In this document: piece after piece, positions 7,735 through 16,293 of the stretch
How positions within the stretch are numbered: the first letter of the stretch is position 1
How the letters are laid out: each line of letters opens with the position of its first letter
From: Kocuria marina
Lineage (GTDB): Bacteria; Actinomycetota; Actinomycetes; Actinomycetales; Micrococcaceae
Length of the DNA stretch: 64,000 nt
Assembly (NCBI RefSeq): GCF_000786655.1
Contig: NZ_JROM01000045.1
Span: 122,152 to 186,151 of the forward strand
Direction: 5' to 3'
The notes under the pieces: generated by a model
Seen by the model: only the letters and a program-made list of their open reading frames with translations
What the model was told of the DNA's origin: nothing
Database searches by the model: none
Program-made: the position numbers and the translations under genes

Positions 7735-8994
7735 CTACGCCACCAGGAGCCAGCAGCCCGCCAGCCCGATGGTCGAGAGGACCGCAGCCACCAGGAACGA
7801 CCGCCACGGCGCGCTGCGTCCCACCAGGACGTATGCGACGAGGACCACGGCGAACTCACGGATGACCAGCAGCGTGGCCGCGAGGTGCAGGTCGAACGAC
7901 GCGACCCATGCGATCAGCGCACCGAAGACCACGCCGATCACCGGACCCACGAACGTCTTCCAGGCCGCACCGGTGCGCACGAGCAGCACGGAGGCCGCCC
8001 AGGACAGCACTACGGGGAAGGACACCATGGCGATGAACGGCACCATGGACATCGCGGGTTTCCAGTCGCCACCCAGCAGGGGCGTGAGGACCACACTCGC
8101 CGCGAGGGCGATCAGCACGCACGCGAACGCGAGCATGAGCGCGCGCAGCAACAAATGGTCACTCGCGCTCCGGATCTCCTCCGGGGTCTCCTTGTCCGCG
8201 ATCCCCACGCGCACCACGTTCGCGGTGGACGCGGCCAGGGCGTCCCCCGGGGCGCGGCCCACGGCGCTGCCCGCGGTGTAGGTACCGAGGACGGCGGTAC
8301 CGGCGAACACGGCCATGAACAGTCGCTCGGCCTGGCCCTGGAACCAGGACACCAGCGCGTAGCCGGACATCGTGCCCATGTCGGAGAGGATCGAACGCTC
8401 GCCCGGCGTGGAGTGCGGCAGGGGCTGGGTGTTACGGCGCGCACGGCGCCAGCACAGCAGGGCGAACATGCCCTCCGTGACGGTCAGCTGCAGGGCCGGG
8501 CCCAGCAGCGAGTGGGTTAGCACCAGGATGGTCCCGCCCACGAGCAGACCCGCGAGGGAGGCCCGCAACTGCATCCGGGCCAGGGTCCCCCACTGGTTGG
8601 TGGCCTGCAGCGTGCCCACGTACAGCAGACCCAGGGCCCCGAAACCGGGCGCGAGCGCCACGGGCAGCACCTGGAAGAACTCGCCCCAGTTCTCGAGCGT
8701 CCCGTTGTGCAGCAGGAACAGCATGAGCCCGGTAAGGATCACGAAGGCCAGGACGGGCATGATCACCCGGTAGCGGTTCATGATCTTCATGCCCCCGGGT
8801 TCGGTCAGCACACGGATCACCGCGAACCGGGCCCCGGAGTCGATCGTGACCTGGATGGCCGTGTAGAGCAGGGTCACCACGTTGTAGATTCCCACGTAAT
8901 GCGGGGACGTGAACGCGGCGAGCGTGAGGATCACGATCGCGGAGGACATCCGCGGGATCGCGCGCTCAATGAGCGACTTGATCTGGTTCAGCAT
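7735..8994 (-). CDS. Polysaccharide flippase-like membrane protein (Wzx/MATE-type)
   Basis: A 419-residue integral membrane protein with about 12 hydrophobic helices, consistent with the oligosaccharidyl-lipid flippase/MVF superfamily that moves undecaprenyl-linked repeat units across the membrane. The N-terminal helix begins directly after MLNQIKSLIERAIPRMSSA. The ATG at 8994 overlaps the stop of the upstream glycosyltransferase by 7 nt, which fixes the start and indicates an operon polymerase-glycosyltransferase-flippase on the minus strand. No catalytic motifs are expected in this family, so the assignment rests on topology and context. Confidence 0.8.
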   Translation of the reverse strand: MLNQIKSLIERAIPRMSSAIVILTLAAFTSPHYVGIYNVVTLLYTAIQVTIDSGARFAVIRVLTEPGGMKIMNRYRVIMPVLAFVILTGLMLFLLHNGTLENWGEFFQVLPVALAPGFGALGLLYVGTLQATNQWGTLARMQLRASLAGLLVGGTILVLTHSLLGPALQLTVTEGMFALLCWRRARRNTQPLPHSTPGERSILSDMGTMSGYALVSWFQGQAERLFMAVFAGTAVLGTYTAGSAVGRAPGDALAASTANVVRVGIADKETPEEIRSASDHLLLRALMLAFACVLIALAASVVLTPLLGGDWKPAMSMVPFIAMVSFPVVLSWAASVLLVRTGAAWKTFVGPVIGVVFGALIAWVASFDLHLAATLLVIREFAVVLVAYVLVGRSAPWRSFLVAAVLSTIGLAGCWLLVA

Positions 8995-9896
8995 GCCGGC
9001 GCCGGGATGAGGGTGGCGTTCCTCAGCAACTGTCGGCGCATATAGGGCCGGGTCCGTGGCCGGGCTCGCGCTACTACGTCCTCGAGCTGCGCCCGCGTGG
9101 CCACGGGGTGCATGGTCCCTCCCCCGTTGTCCATCAGCCAAGACATCCCCAAGGCCTCCACCCAGGCGCGATAGGCGCGGTCGACCTGGGGGTCGTCCTG
9201 GACCCGCCGTAGGTAGTCGGGGGCCCCGGAGATCTGGTTCGCACTGATCCGATACGCGATCACCGCGGTGGCCGTCTTGTGGATCGTGGACCCATTGAGT
9301 AGCGCATCGACCCATAGAACGTAGTCCTCCGCAGCCGAGGGCGTAGCGTACGCGTTGGCGTCCAGAAGTGTCTGCCGCCGGGCCAACAGACTCGGGTGGA
9401 ACAACGGATTCGTGAACGGCAACAGAAGCCCCACCTCCTTGCTCGTGAGCGACCCCAGGTATGAGGGTCGAGGGACGGCGCGATGGCCGAATCGGATGCC
9501 GCTGCCGCACACGATGTCCGCGTGCCGCATGGCCGCGAGCTCAACACGGAACCGCCACGGCAAACACACGTCGTCGGCGTCCATCTTCGCCACGAGTTCG
9601 CTGTCCGTCGTCTCCAGGGCGTGACGCATGCATGCCACGGTCCCCCGGTTGACGGCATCGGTCCGGACGACGACGCGGCGGTCCGTCACCCGGCGGGCCG
9701 CACGTTCGGTCTCGGCGTCCGGGCCGTCCACGGACACCACCAACTCCGCGTCCCGCGGCATGGCCCGCAGCGTGGAACGCATGGCGCTCTCCACGGTGGC
9801 GCCCGCCCGATAGGCGGGCATGATGACAGTAAGCCTGGGCAAAGTGGTCCACTCCCCGTTGATGAAGCCCCGGGAACGCGGAGGTCGCCCCTCCAC
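8988..9896 (-). CDS. Glycosyltransferase family 2
   Basis: A 302-residue GT-A enzyme. It begins with the family opening LTVIMPAYRAG (about residues 23-33), has VSVDGPDAET and the metal-binding KMDADDVC (DxD-type), and an AEDYVLW motif that fits the usual ED catalytic pair. It should add one sugar to the lipid-linked repeat unit. I use the GTG start at 9896; its ribosome-binding site is weak and the first 20 residues are not conserved-looking, so a start a little downstream is possible. It lies 15 bp after the polymerase gene and overlaps the flippase gene by 7 nt. Confidence 0.85.
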   Translation of the reverse strand: MEGRPPRSRGFINGEWTTLPRLTVIMPAYRAGATVESAMRSTLRAMPRDAELVVSVDGPDAETERAARRVTDRRVVVRTDAVNRGTVACMRHALETTDSELVAKMDADDVCLPWRFRVELAAMRHADIVCGSGIRFGHRAVPRPSYLGSLTSKEVGLLLPFTNPLFHPSLLARRQTLLDANAYATPSAAEDYVLWVDALLNGSTIHKTATAVIAYRISANQISGAPDYLRRVQDDPQVDRAYRAWVEALGMSWLMDNGGGTMHPVATRAQLEDVVARARPRTRPYMRRQLLRNATLIPAPAC

Positions 9897-9911
9897 ACCC
9901 GTTGATCTGAT

Positions 9912-11333
9912 TTATCTGTGAACTGCCGGTGTCCGCGGTGAAAGCTCCGTGGCCGGTGAAGATCCTATTCCCGCGGGCGGCGATTTCGTATCACCACGGC
10001 CGAAGATGCGTTCAACGATCCACAACCCCCACAGGGGCAGGATCGACAACGTCAAGAACACCTCGAGGGACTCCAGCTGCCCCACGATGCCCTGGAAGAC
10101 GAGCGTGGATCCCACGGTGGCCAACAACAACCGATTGGTTTCACTCCGGCTGCGACTGTAGGCATCGGAGACCATGGCAGACACCAGCCCCAACACGAAG
10201 TAGCCGACGATCGCACCGAGCAGGCCGAAATTCAGGATCATTTCTGCGCTGAGCCCCGGAACCACGTAAATCTGGTCTTCCCCACCCAACAAGTCGTATC
10301 CCGAGACCTGCACCATGGACCGGAAAGGATTCTCCGCCGGGATACCCCCGAAATGCAGAAGCGCAAGCGGGACGTTGAGCAGGGCGCTCAACAGGGTCTC
10401 ACCGTGGAGCGCCCCGTGGAACTGGACGTGGTTCTCGGCCCAGGCGGCCATGGAGAACCGCCCCCATTGCCAATCCACGAACGACCACGGGTCCGTGGTG
10501 GCACCTACGCGCTGGGCCGTGGTCGCGATGATGAACCCCACGAACACGGTCACGCCCACCACGATCAGCGGCCACCGCAGGACGTTGATCCGGGGCAGCA
10601 TCAGAGCTAGCAGGGGAAATGCCACGTAGGCGATCTCGGAACGCCCACCGTTCCACGTGGCGCTGACGCCCAATGCGGCCAACCCGGCCACCAGGATGAT
10701 GGTGTTCCACACCGCTGGGCCGGGCACACGCTTCCGGCTCGCGAGCGCCAAGACCAGGATCGTAATGCCCCACGGCAGCCAACCCGCCAGGAATGCGTAG
10801 CGGGCATTGCCGCCGTCCACGGAAATGATCCGCCCGCCGGTCTGGTCGGTCGTGGCGCCCATCACTCGCACGAGTCCCACGGCGCCCGCTGCTACGAGTA
10901 CGAGAGCCAGGCCCCCCATGCTGACCCGGTGATGGGATACGAAGGAATACAACTGTTCGGGTACCAGAGGGCGCCGGGGAACCTGTCGGGGACCACGGTG
11001 TGCGGCCAGGATCCGCGGCCGCGGGATCGTCAGCCCCGCCCAGAGGGCACACATGCCCAAGAAGGTCGCCCAGGCGGCCGTGGTCAAGCCGGATGTAGCA
11101 CCTGCGGGAGTACCGGACATGGCCTCGTAGAATCCGCGGTCCCTGGACCACCCCAATACATGGGCGAATCCGGACAGGACGTTGGCCACGAGGAAGTTGA
11201 TCACGAGCCACATCCGTAGGTTCAGCCCGTCCACCCGGCCCCTGGTCCAGATGTGGATGAGCGCGAGCGCACCCACGGCGGTCGTGGCCCCCAGGAGGAA
11301 CACGGCCCAGCCGAAAGGAGTCATCGTGTTCAT
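9912..11333 (-). CDS. Wzy-like polysaccharide repeat-unit polymerase
   Basis: A 473-residue membrane protein with about 11-12 helices and a large extracytoplasmic loop in the second half (about residues 290-370, containing WAENHVQFHGALHGE). This matches the topology of O-antigen polymerases that join repeat units on the outer membrane face. It lies 8 bp after the Wzz-like gene and before a GT2 transferase and flippase, the classical Wzx/Wzy set. Sequence conservation in this family is low, so topology and neighbours carry the call. The C-terminal tail is Pro/Ser-rich. Confidence 0.8.
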   Translation of the reverse strand: MNTMTPFGWAVFLLGATTAVGALALIHIWTRGRVDGLNLRMWLVINFLVANVLSGFAHVLGWSRDRGFYEAMSGTPAGATSGLTTAAWATFLGMCALWAGLTIPRPRILAAHRGPRQVPRRPLVPEQLYSFVSHHRVSMGGLALVLVAAGAVGLVRVMGATTDQTGGRIISVDGGNARYAFLAGWLPWGITILVLALASRKRVPGPAVWNTIILVAGLAALGVSATWNGGRSEIAYVAFPLLALMLPRINVLRWPLIVVGVTVFVGFIIATTAQRVGATTDPWSFVDWQWGRFSMAAWAENHVQFHGALHGETLLSALLNVPLALLHFGGIPAENPFRSMVQVSGYDLLGGEDQIYVVPGLSAEMILNFGLLGAIVGYFVLGLVSAMVSDAYSRSRSETNRLLLATVGSTLVFQGIVGQLESLEVFLTLSILPLWGLWIVERIFGRGDTKSPPAGIGSSPATELSPRTPAVHR

Positions 11334-11341
11334 CGTGGGCT

Positions 11342-12688
11342 TCAGAGAACGCCGGAGTGTGCGCGCGAAGGGCGCACCTGGTTGGCCACCAATGCCACGG
11401 GCGTTTCGCGGAATCCCTGGACCGAGGACTGCAGCTGATCGGTCGAGGTCTTCCCGGGCACCGTGACCAGCAGGACCTCATCCGCCAGTTCGCCCAGCAC
11501 CGCCGCGTCCACGGAGTCCTGCAACGGGGAACAATCGAGGACGACCACGTCGAATTCCGAACGCAACTCACCCACCAACGCAGCCATCGGTTCCGAGCAC
11601 ACCAGGTCACTCGGGCGCGGCGTCGGCGTACCCGCGGGCAGGAAGGTCAGCCCCATCTCGAGGCGAACAGTGCTTTGGTCTGCCCCGGCCCGGCGTTCCA
11701 CGAGATCCGAGACACCGAGGTGATTGTGCTGGGCCAGCAAAACAGTTGCCCCGCGGTCGGAGAGGTTGGCATCCACGAGAGCCACGCGGCTGCCCAGACC
11801 GGCAAAGCTGCGCGCGAGTTCCACGGCGACCGTGGTGGCACCGTTGCCCGAACGCTGACCGGTCACCACCAGTACCGCGCAGCCGGCCACATGGGGCAGG
11901 ACCTCGGCATGGCCCTGTTGGATGCGCGAGCGCAGCGAAGTGACGTGAGGTGACACCTCCCGCGCCGGCGCGGATTCGCCACCCGCGGGAAAGAAGCTGC
12001 GCGCGTCAGTCCTGTGCTTCAGTCGCGGAACGGACGCGACCAGCGACGCACCCGGCACACGACGCAGCTCCGTCGTGGTCCGCGGCCGCCGAACCAGACT
12101 CTCCAACACGAAGGCGAGGATCACGCCCAACAGCGCGCCGCCGCCCACACCGAACAACGGATAAATCCACGACGGCAGGCCACTGGTTTCATCCGGGAGC
12201 TGCGCCCGGCTGAGAACCGTGGCCTGAACGGTACCTCCCCGGTTGGCGACCTCGGGGGACAGTGACCCGACCCCTCTGGTCAATTGATCCGCGACCCCGT
12301 TGGCAACCGTCTGGGCCTCCTGAGGCGTGTCCGCGGTGGCATCGACCTGGATGATGGAGGTGGCCGTCGGATTGGTGACATCCAACATGTCCTGCAATTG
12401 CGCGACCGTCTCGTCCACACCCGTGTCCTCGACGACGGGTTTGAGGATGTAGGGGGACGTCGCCACGGTCGCGTACGACTTCAGCTCTCGCGAGAGGTAC
12501 GTGGCTGCCTGGTTCAACTCCGTGGCGGAGTCACTCGCGGGAATGGAGACGTAGAGGGATGACGTGGCCTTGTACGTGTCCGGAGACACCAAGGCGTAGA
12601 TCCCCCCGGCCAACAAGCCCACCACGGTCAGTGTGATGACGGTTTTCCACCATTTCTTCAAAATATCGACGTAATCATGCAGCGTCAT
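11342..12688 (-). CDS. Fused Wzz chain-length / BY-kinase-like protein lacking the Walker A lysine
   Basis: A 448-residue protein. Residues 1-200 are a Wzz-type chain-length domain: an amphipathic start (LHDYVDILKKWW), helix 1 at about 17-35, an outer loop, and helix 2 at about 172-192. Residues 205-448 are a BY-kinase/CpsD-like ATPase fold. The P-loop reads GQRSGNGATT (277-286), with Ala284 where the essential lysine of GxGKT should be. Walker A' reads ALVDANLSD and Walker B reads VVLDCSPLQD. There is no C-terminal tyrosine cluster (the end is RPSRAHSGVL). It probably sets chain length or assembles the polymerase but should not be an efficient tyrosine kinase. It is first in the minus-strand polymerase operon. 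Confidence 0.85.
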   Translation of the reverse strand: MTLHDYVDILKKWWKTVITLTVVGLLAGGIYALVSPDTYKATSSLYVSIPASDSATELNQAATYLSRELKSYATVATSPYILKPVVEDTGVDETVAQLQDMLDVTNPTATSIIQVDATADTPQEAQTVANGVADQLTRGVGSLSPEVANRGGTVQATVLSRAQLPDETSGLPSWIYPLFGVGGGALLGVILAFVLESLVRRPRTTTELRRVPGASLVASVPRLKHRTDARSFFPAGGESAPAREVSPHVTSLRSRIQQGHAEVLPHVAGCAVLVVTGQRSGNGATTVAVELARSFAGLGSRVALVDANLSDRGATVLLAQHNHLGVSDLVERRAGADQSTVRLEMGLTFLPAGTPTPRPSDLVCSEPMAALVGELRSEFDVVVLDCSPLQDSVDAAVLGELADEVLLVTVPGKTSTDQLQSSVQGFRETPVALVANQVRPSRAHSGVL

Positions 12689-13252
12689 GTGCCCTCCCAG
12701 CCCCTGATCACAATGAAAGACGGTTCGTTTCGGACGCTGCCCAGCCCCCGAGCACGTCCCACCAGTCTCTTCATCGCTCCCCTGTAATGGGCCTCAGTCT
12801 AACGCGCGAAATCATGTCGATGAACGCGCAGATAGTTTCTGTGGAATTATTTTGTACCCGAATTGGGGGATAAACCTTCATCGGCAGATCTCGACAGCAA
12901 TTTGAACCCGCAAGAAATGAGGGCTGCAAAACTGTTCGCAGAAGCAGAAACATTCCCACGACAAGTACGTTGCCCTCAGCAACGAGACAGTGCGCGACCT
13001 GCGCCGTTGCGGAAAGTCTTCCCGTACGCATGCGGGCAAGGACCCCGACCCAGGCGCCCGTCGGCGTCGAGGAGATATTGAGGACGAAGCGACGGCATTA
13101 GCCCCGGTGTCTCCACTTATGGGGTCAGAAGCAGGCGGATCGACGGGCGCAGTGTGCCAAGCTTGGATCCCGTAGCCGCGCACCCGCGGGGAGAGCGGAC
13201 CGGTTGCGCGCAGCGCGCAGCCCTATTTGCGGCTCGACGACAGGGGGAGACC
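12689..13252. other. Intergenic region between divergent capsule operons
   Basis: A 564-bp gap, AT-richer than the flanks. It should contain the divergent promoters for the minus-strand polymerase operon and the plus-strand acetyltransferase gene, but I could not pick out convincing -35/-10 pairs. A perfect 10-bp palindrome CCAAGCTTGG lies at 13157-13166. No coding frame looks real. Confidence 0.4.
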
Positions 13253-13789
13253 ATGACACACACGACGAGACGCCTGGCCACCTTCACCGGCCGCGGCTAC
13301 GACAAGGGCCGGGGAGCACTGCAGTGCGCCGCGTGGGCCCTCGTGGCGGAACCGTTGCAACGCTCCGTCCTGTGCCCGCCGCGCGTGCGCACCCGGATCC
13401 TGCGGGCGTTCGGCGCGCGGATCGGGGACGGCACGCTCATCCGTCACGACGTGCGGATCCACTGGCCGTGGAAGCTGAGCGTGGGCGAGAACTCGTGGAT
13501 CGGCGTGGGCGCGTGGTTGCTGAACCTGGAGCCCATCACGATCGGCTCTGACGTGTGCGTGTCACAGGGCGCCATGCTGTGCACGGGCAGCCACCGCGCG
13601 GACGATCCGGCCTTCGAGTTCGACAACGCCCCCATCACCGTGGCCGACGGCGCATGGATCGCCCTGCGCGCCACCGTCCTGCGCGGCGTCACGGTGGGCG
13701 AGGGCGCCGTCGTGGGAGCGACCGCGCTCGTCACGCGGGACGTCCCGGCCGGGGAGCGCGTGCTCGCCCCCGTGGCCACGAAGGCGTGA
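13253..13789 (+). CDS. WcaF-type polysaccharide acetyltransferase
   Basis: A 178-residue left-handed beta-helix acyltransferase of the WcaF/colanic-acid type, expected to O-acetylate sugars using acetyl-CoA. The first third has the family opening GRGYDKGRGALQ and FGARIGDGTLIRHDVRIHWP; hexapeptide repeats follow through VLRGVTVGEGAVVGATALVT. The active-site His is in CTGSHRADDP. The ATG at 13253 follows AGGGGGAGA. The end abuts the next glycosyltransferase gene (a GTGA overlap if that gene starts at 13786). Confidence 0.85.
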   Translation: MTHTTRRLATFTGRGYDKGRGALQCAAWALVAEPLQRSVLCPPRVRTRILRAFGARIGDGTLIRHDVRIHWPWKLSVGENSWIGVGAWLLNLEPITIGSDVCVSQGAMLCTGSHRADDPAFEFDNAPITVADGAWIALRATVLRGVTVGEGAVVGATALVTRDVPAGERVLAPVATKA

Positions 13790-13794
13790 GCGAC

Positions 13795-14910
13795 ATGCGC
13801 ATCCTGCAGGTCGTCGCCCTGGTCTCGGGGACCAACGCGTACGGCGGGCCCACCACGGTGGCCCTCAACCAGTGCCGCGCGCTCGCCGACGCCGGCCACG
13901 ACGTGATCCTCGCCGCGACCGGCTCCGATCTGGGCACGCCCCTGCCCACCGAGCGCGACGGCGTGCGCACGCGGCTCTTCCGTCCCGTCCAGGCCCTGCC
14001 GGGTGCGGGTTTCGCGGGTCTCACCTCGCCGGCCATGCTGTCGTGGCTGCGCCGGGTCTCGCCGACCGCCGACGTGGTGCACGTGCACACGGCACGGGGC
14101 CTGCTGACCCTGCCGGCCGCGTGGCTCGCGCAGCGCGCCGACACCCGAACCGTCCTGCAGACCCACGGGATGATCGACCCGTCCGAGAATCCCCTCGCGG
14201 GCCCCCTGGACGCCCTGCTGACCCGGCGGGTGCTGCGGGACGCGCACCGGGTCTGCTATCTCACACCCCGCGAGGAGCAGGACCTCACCGAGGTCGCCCG
14301 CGGGCCCGTGAACCTCATGGAACTGCACAACGGGATGCCCGTGTCCTCGCGCCCCCGCGTGCCGCGGGAGGACGACGAGTGCCGCGTGCTGTTCCTCGCG
14401 CGTCTGCAGGAACGCAAGCGTCCGCTCGCGTTCGTGGCCGCCGCGCGATCCCTGGCCGAGCGGTTCCCGCGCGCCACGTTCACGCTGGTGGGCCCGGACG
14501 AGGGCCAGGGGGACGCGGTGCGCGAGGCGATCGCGGCCGCGGGCCTCGGCGAGCGCCTCACGTGGGCCGGCCCCGTGGACTCCGCGGGCGCGGCGCGGTG
14601 GATGGCGGAATCGGACGTGTACGTCCTGCCCTCCGTCCACGAGCCGTACCCCATGTCCGTGCTCGAGGCCATGTCCGCGGGGCTGCCCGTGGTCGTGACG
14701 GACACGTGCGGGCTCGCGCCCACGGTCGCGCGCACGGGGTCCGGCGCGGTCGTCGACGACACCCAGCCATCCCTCGAAGACGCCCTCGCGCAGCTGATCG
14801 CCGATCCCGAGCGACGACGGCAAGCGGGTCGGGCGGCCGCGGACACGATCGCGCGCGAGTACGGGATGAGCGCCGTCGTCGAGAAGTTGCTGGGCGCGTA
14901 CCGGGACTGA
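13795..14910 (+). CDS. Glycosyltransferase family 4
   Basis: A 371-residue GT-B enzyme. The N-terminal acceptor domain has the glycine-containing loop GTNAYGGPTTVA. The C-terminal donor domain has FLARLQERKRP, FTLVGPDEG and the EX7E-type segment VHEPYPMSVLEAMSAGLPV, which binds the nucleotide sugar. I chose the ATG at 13795, ten bases after AAGG. A GTG at 13786, overlapping the acetyltransferase stop as GTGA, is an equally possible start. Together with the acetyltransferase it forms a small plus-strand unit ended by a hairpin at 14942. Confidence 0.85.
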   Translation: MRILQVVALVSGTNAYGGPTTVALNQCRALADAGHDVILAATGSDLGTPLPTERDGVRTRLFRPVQALPGAGFAGLTSPAMLSWLRRVSPTADVVHVHTARGLLTLPAAWLAQRADTRTVLQTHGMIDPSENPLAGPLDALLTRRVLRDAHRVCYLTPREEQDLTEVARGPVNLMELHNGMPVSSRPRVPREDDECRVLFLARLQERKRPLAFVAAARSLAERFPRATFTLVGPDEGQGDAVREAIAAAGLGERLTWAGPVDSAGAARWMAESDVYVLPSVHEPYPMSVLEAMSAGLPVVVTDTCGLAPTVARTGSGAVVDDTQPSLEDALAQLIADPERRRQAGRAAADTIAREYGMSAVVEKLLGAYRD

Positions 14911-14941
14911 GCGGACGGCGCGGTCCCGGAGGACGACGCCG

Positions 14942-14986
14942 CCGGGTCACCCCCGCGCGCGAGCGCCGCGCTCGGAGGTGACCCGG
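14942..14986 (+). terminator. Terminator hairpin after the capsule locus
   Basis: CCGGGTCACC (14942-14951) pairs with GGTGACCCGG (14977-14986), with further GC-rich pairing inside the loop. There is no T-run, as is common in high-GC actinobacteria. It is preceded by the recurring GACGACGCCGC string. Confidence 0.6.
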
Positions 14987-15026
14987 AATGCTACGTCGTG
15001 AAACGAGGCGCCCACGCCCCACCCCA

Positions 15027-15041
15027 TAGGATGGACGGGTG
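15027..15041 (+). promoter_or_regulatory. serA -10 element, likely leaderless start
   Basis: TAGGAT (15027-15032) lies six bases before the GTG start codon of serA. In actinobacteria this TAnnnT-6/7-start spacing is typical of leaderless transcripts. A Shine-Dalgarno match is not otherwise clear. Confidence 0.5.
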
Positions 15042-16235
15042 AAGGCCTTACTGCTCGAGAACATTCATACCGACGCCGTCGACTCGCTGCGCAGCCGCGG
15101 CTTCGAGGTGGAGACCCGCAAGGGTGCCCTGGACCCGCAGGAACTGATGGCCGCGCTGGACGGCGTGGACCTGCTGGGGATCCGCTCCAAGACGCACGTG
15201 ACCCGCGAGGTGTTCGAGGCGCACCCCACCCTCAAGGCCGTGGGTGCGTTCTGCATCGGGACCAACCAGATCGATCTCACCGCCGCCACGGACACCGCCA
15301 CGGCCGTGTTCAACGCGCCGTACTCCAACACGCGTTCCGTGGTGGAGCTCGCGCTGGGTGAGATCATCGCGCTGGCGCGTCACCTCACCGACAAGAACTC
15401 CGCGATGCACCAGGGCGTGTGGGACAAGTCCGCCAAGGGTTCCCACGAGGTGCGGGGCCGCACCCTGGGGATCGTGGGCTACGGCAACATCGGCAAGCAG
15501 TTGTCGGTCGTGGCGGAGGCCTTCGGGATGAACGTCTACTTCTACGACGTCGTGGACCGCCTGGCCATGGGTAACGCGACCAAGTGCGATTCCCTGGAGC
15601 AGCTGCTGAACACGGTGGAGACCGTGACCCTGCACGTGGACGGGCGCGAGAGCAACACCAACATGTTCGGCCGGGAGCAGTTCCGCCAGATGCGCCCCCG
15701 CTCCCTGTTCCTCAACCTCTCCCGCGGGCACGTGGTGGACATCGAGGCGCTGCGCGAGGCCCTGGTCTCCGGTCACCTGGCCGGGGCGGGCCTGGACGTC
15801 TACCCGTCCGAACCCAAGGTCGCCGGTGAGGCGTTCGAGTCCCCGCTGCAGGGGCTGCCCAACGTGATCCTCACACCCCACGTGGGTGGTTCCACGGCGG
15901 AGGCCCAGGAGAACATCGGCGGTTTCGTCTCCGGCAAGCTCATCGACTACTGCCGCTACGGCACCACGAGCCTGTCCGTGAACTTCCCCGAGGTGCAGCT
16001 GGATCCCTACATCCACGGCACCCGGTTGCTGCACATCCACAGCAACCTCCCCGGTGTACTGGCCCGCGTGAACTCGGTGCTCGGTGAGCACGGGATCAAC
16101 GTGGACCGCCAGCAGCTCGTGACCAAGGGGCAGATGGGTTACCTGGTCACGGACTGCGGCAACGGTGTCACGGAGGACGTCGTGGCGGCCATCAAGGCCC
16201 TGCCCGAAACCATCCGGGTGGCCACGGTCAGCTGA
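15039..16235 (+). CDS. serA: D-3-phosphoglycerate dehydrogenase
   Basis: Oxidises 3-phosphoglycerate to 3-phosphohydroxypyruvate with NAD, the first step of serine synthesis. It has 398 residues and belongs to the short E. coli-like type with one C-terminal ACT domain, not the long mycobacterial type. Visible marks: AVGAFCIGTNQIDL, the NAD motif GIVGYGNIGKQ, the Arg-containing LNLSRGHVVD, and the catalytic His in LTPHVGGSTAEAQ. The ACT domain (about 325-398) should allow serine feedback. The gene stands alone with its own promoter. Confidence 0.95.
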   Translation: MKALLLENIHTDAVDSLRSRGFEVETRKGALDPQELMAALDGVDLLGIRSKTHVTREVFEAHPTLKAVGAFCIGTNQIDLTAATDTATAVFNAPYSNTRSVVELALGEIIALARHLTDKNSAMHQGVWDKSAKGSHEVRGRTLGIVGYGNIGKQLSVVAEAFGMNVYFYDVVDRLAMGNATKCDSLEQLLNTVETVTLHVDGRESNTNMFGREQFRQMRPRSLFLNLSRGHVVDIEALREALVSGHLAGAGLDVYPSEPKVAGEAFESPLQGLPNVILTPHVGGSTAEAQENIGGFVSGKLIDYCRYGTTSLSVNFPEVQLDPYIHGTRLLHIHSNLPGVLARVNSVLGEHGINVDRQQLVTKGQMGYLVTDCGNGVTEDVVAAIKALPETIRVATVS

Positions 16236-16293
16236 GCCGCGCTGCCGTACGCTGGGACGACCGACCCTTTCCCCACAACGATGTGGAGACATC

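Noticed and set aside
12771..13031. Possible small gene in the capsule intergenic region
   Set aside because: No ribosome-binding site, atypical codon use and no recognisable protein pattern.
13157..13170. HindIII-BamHI-like string resembling a cloning polylinker
   Set aside because: Only about 14 bp match and the flanks show no vector sequence. A 10-bp palindrome by chance is enough to explain it.
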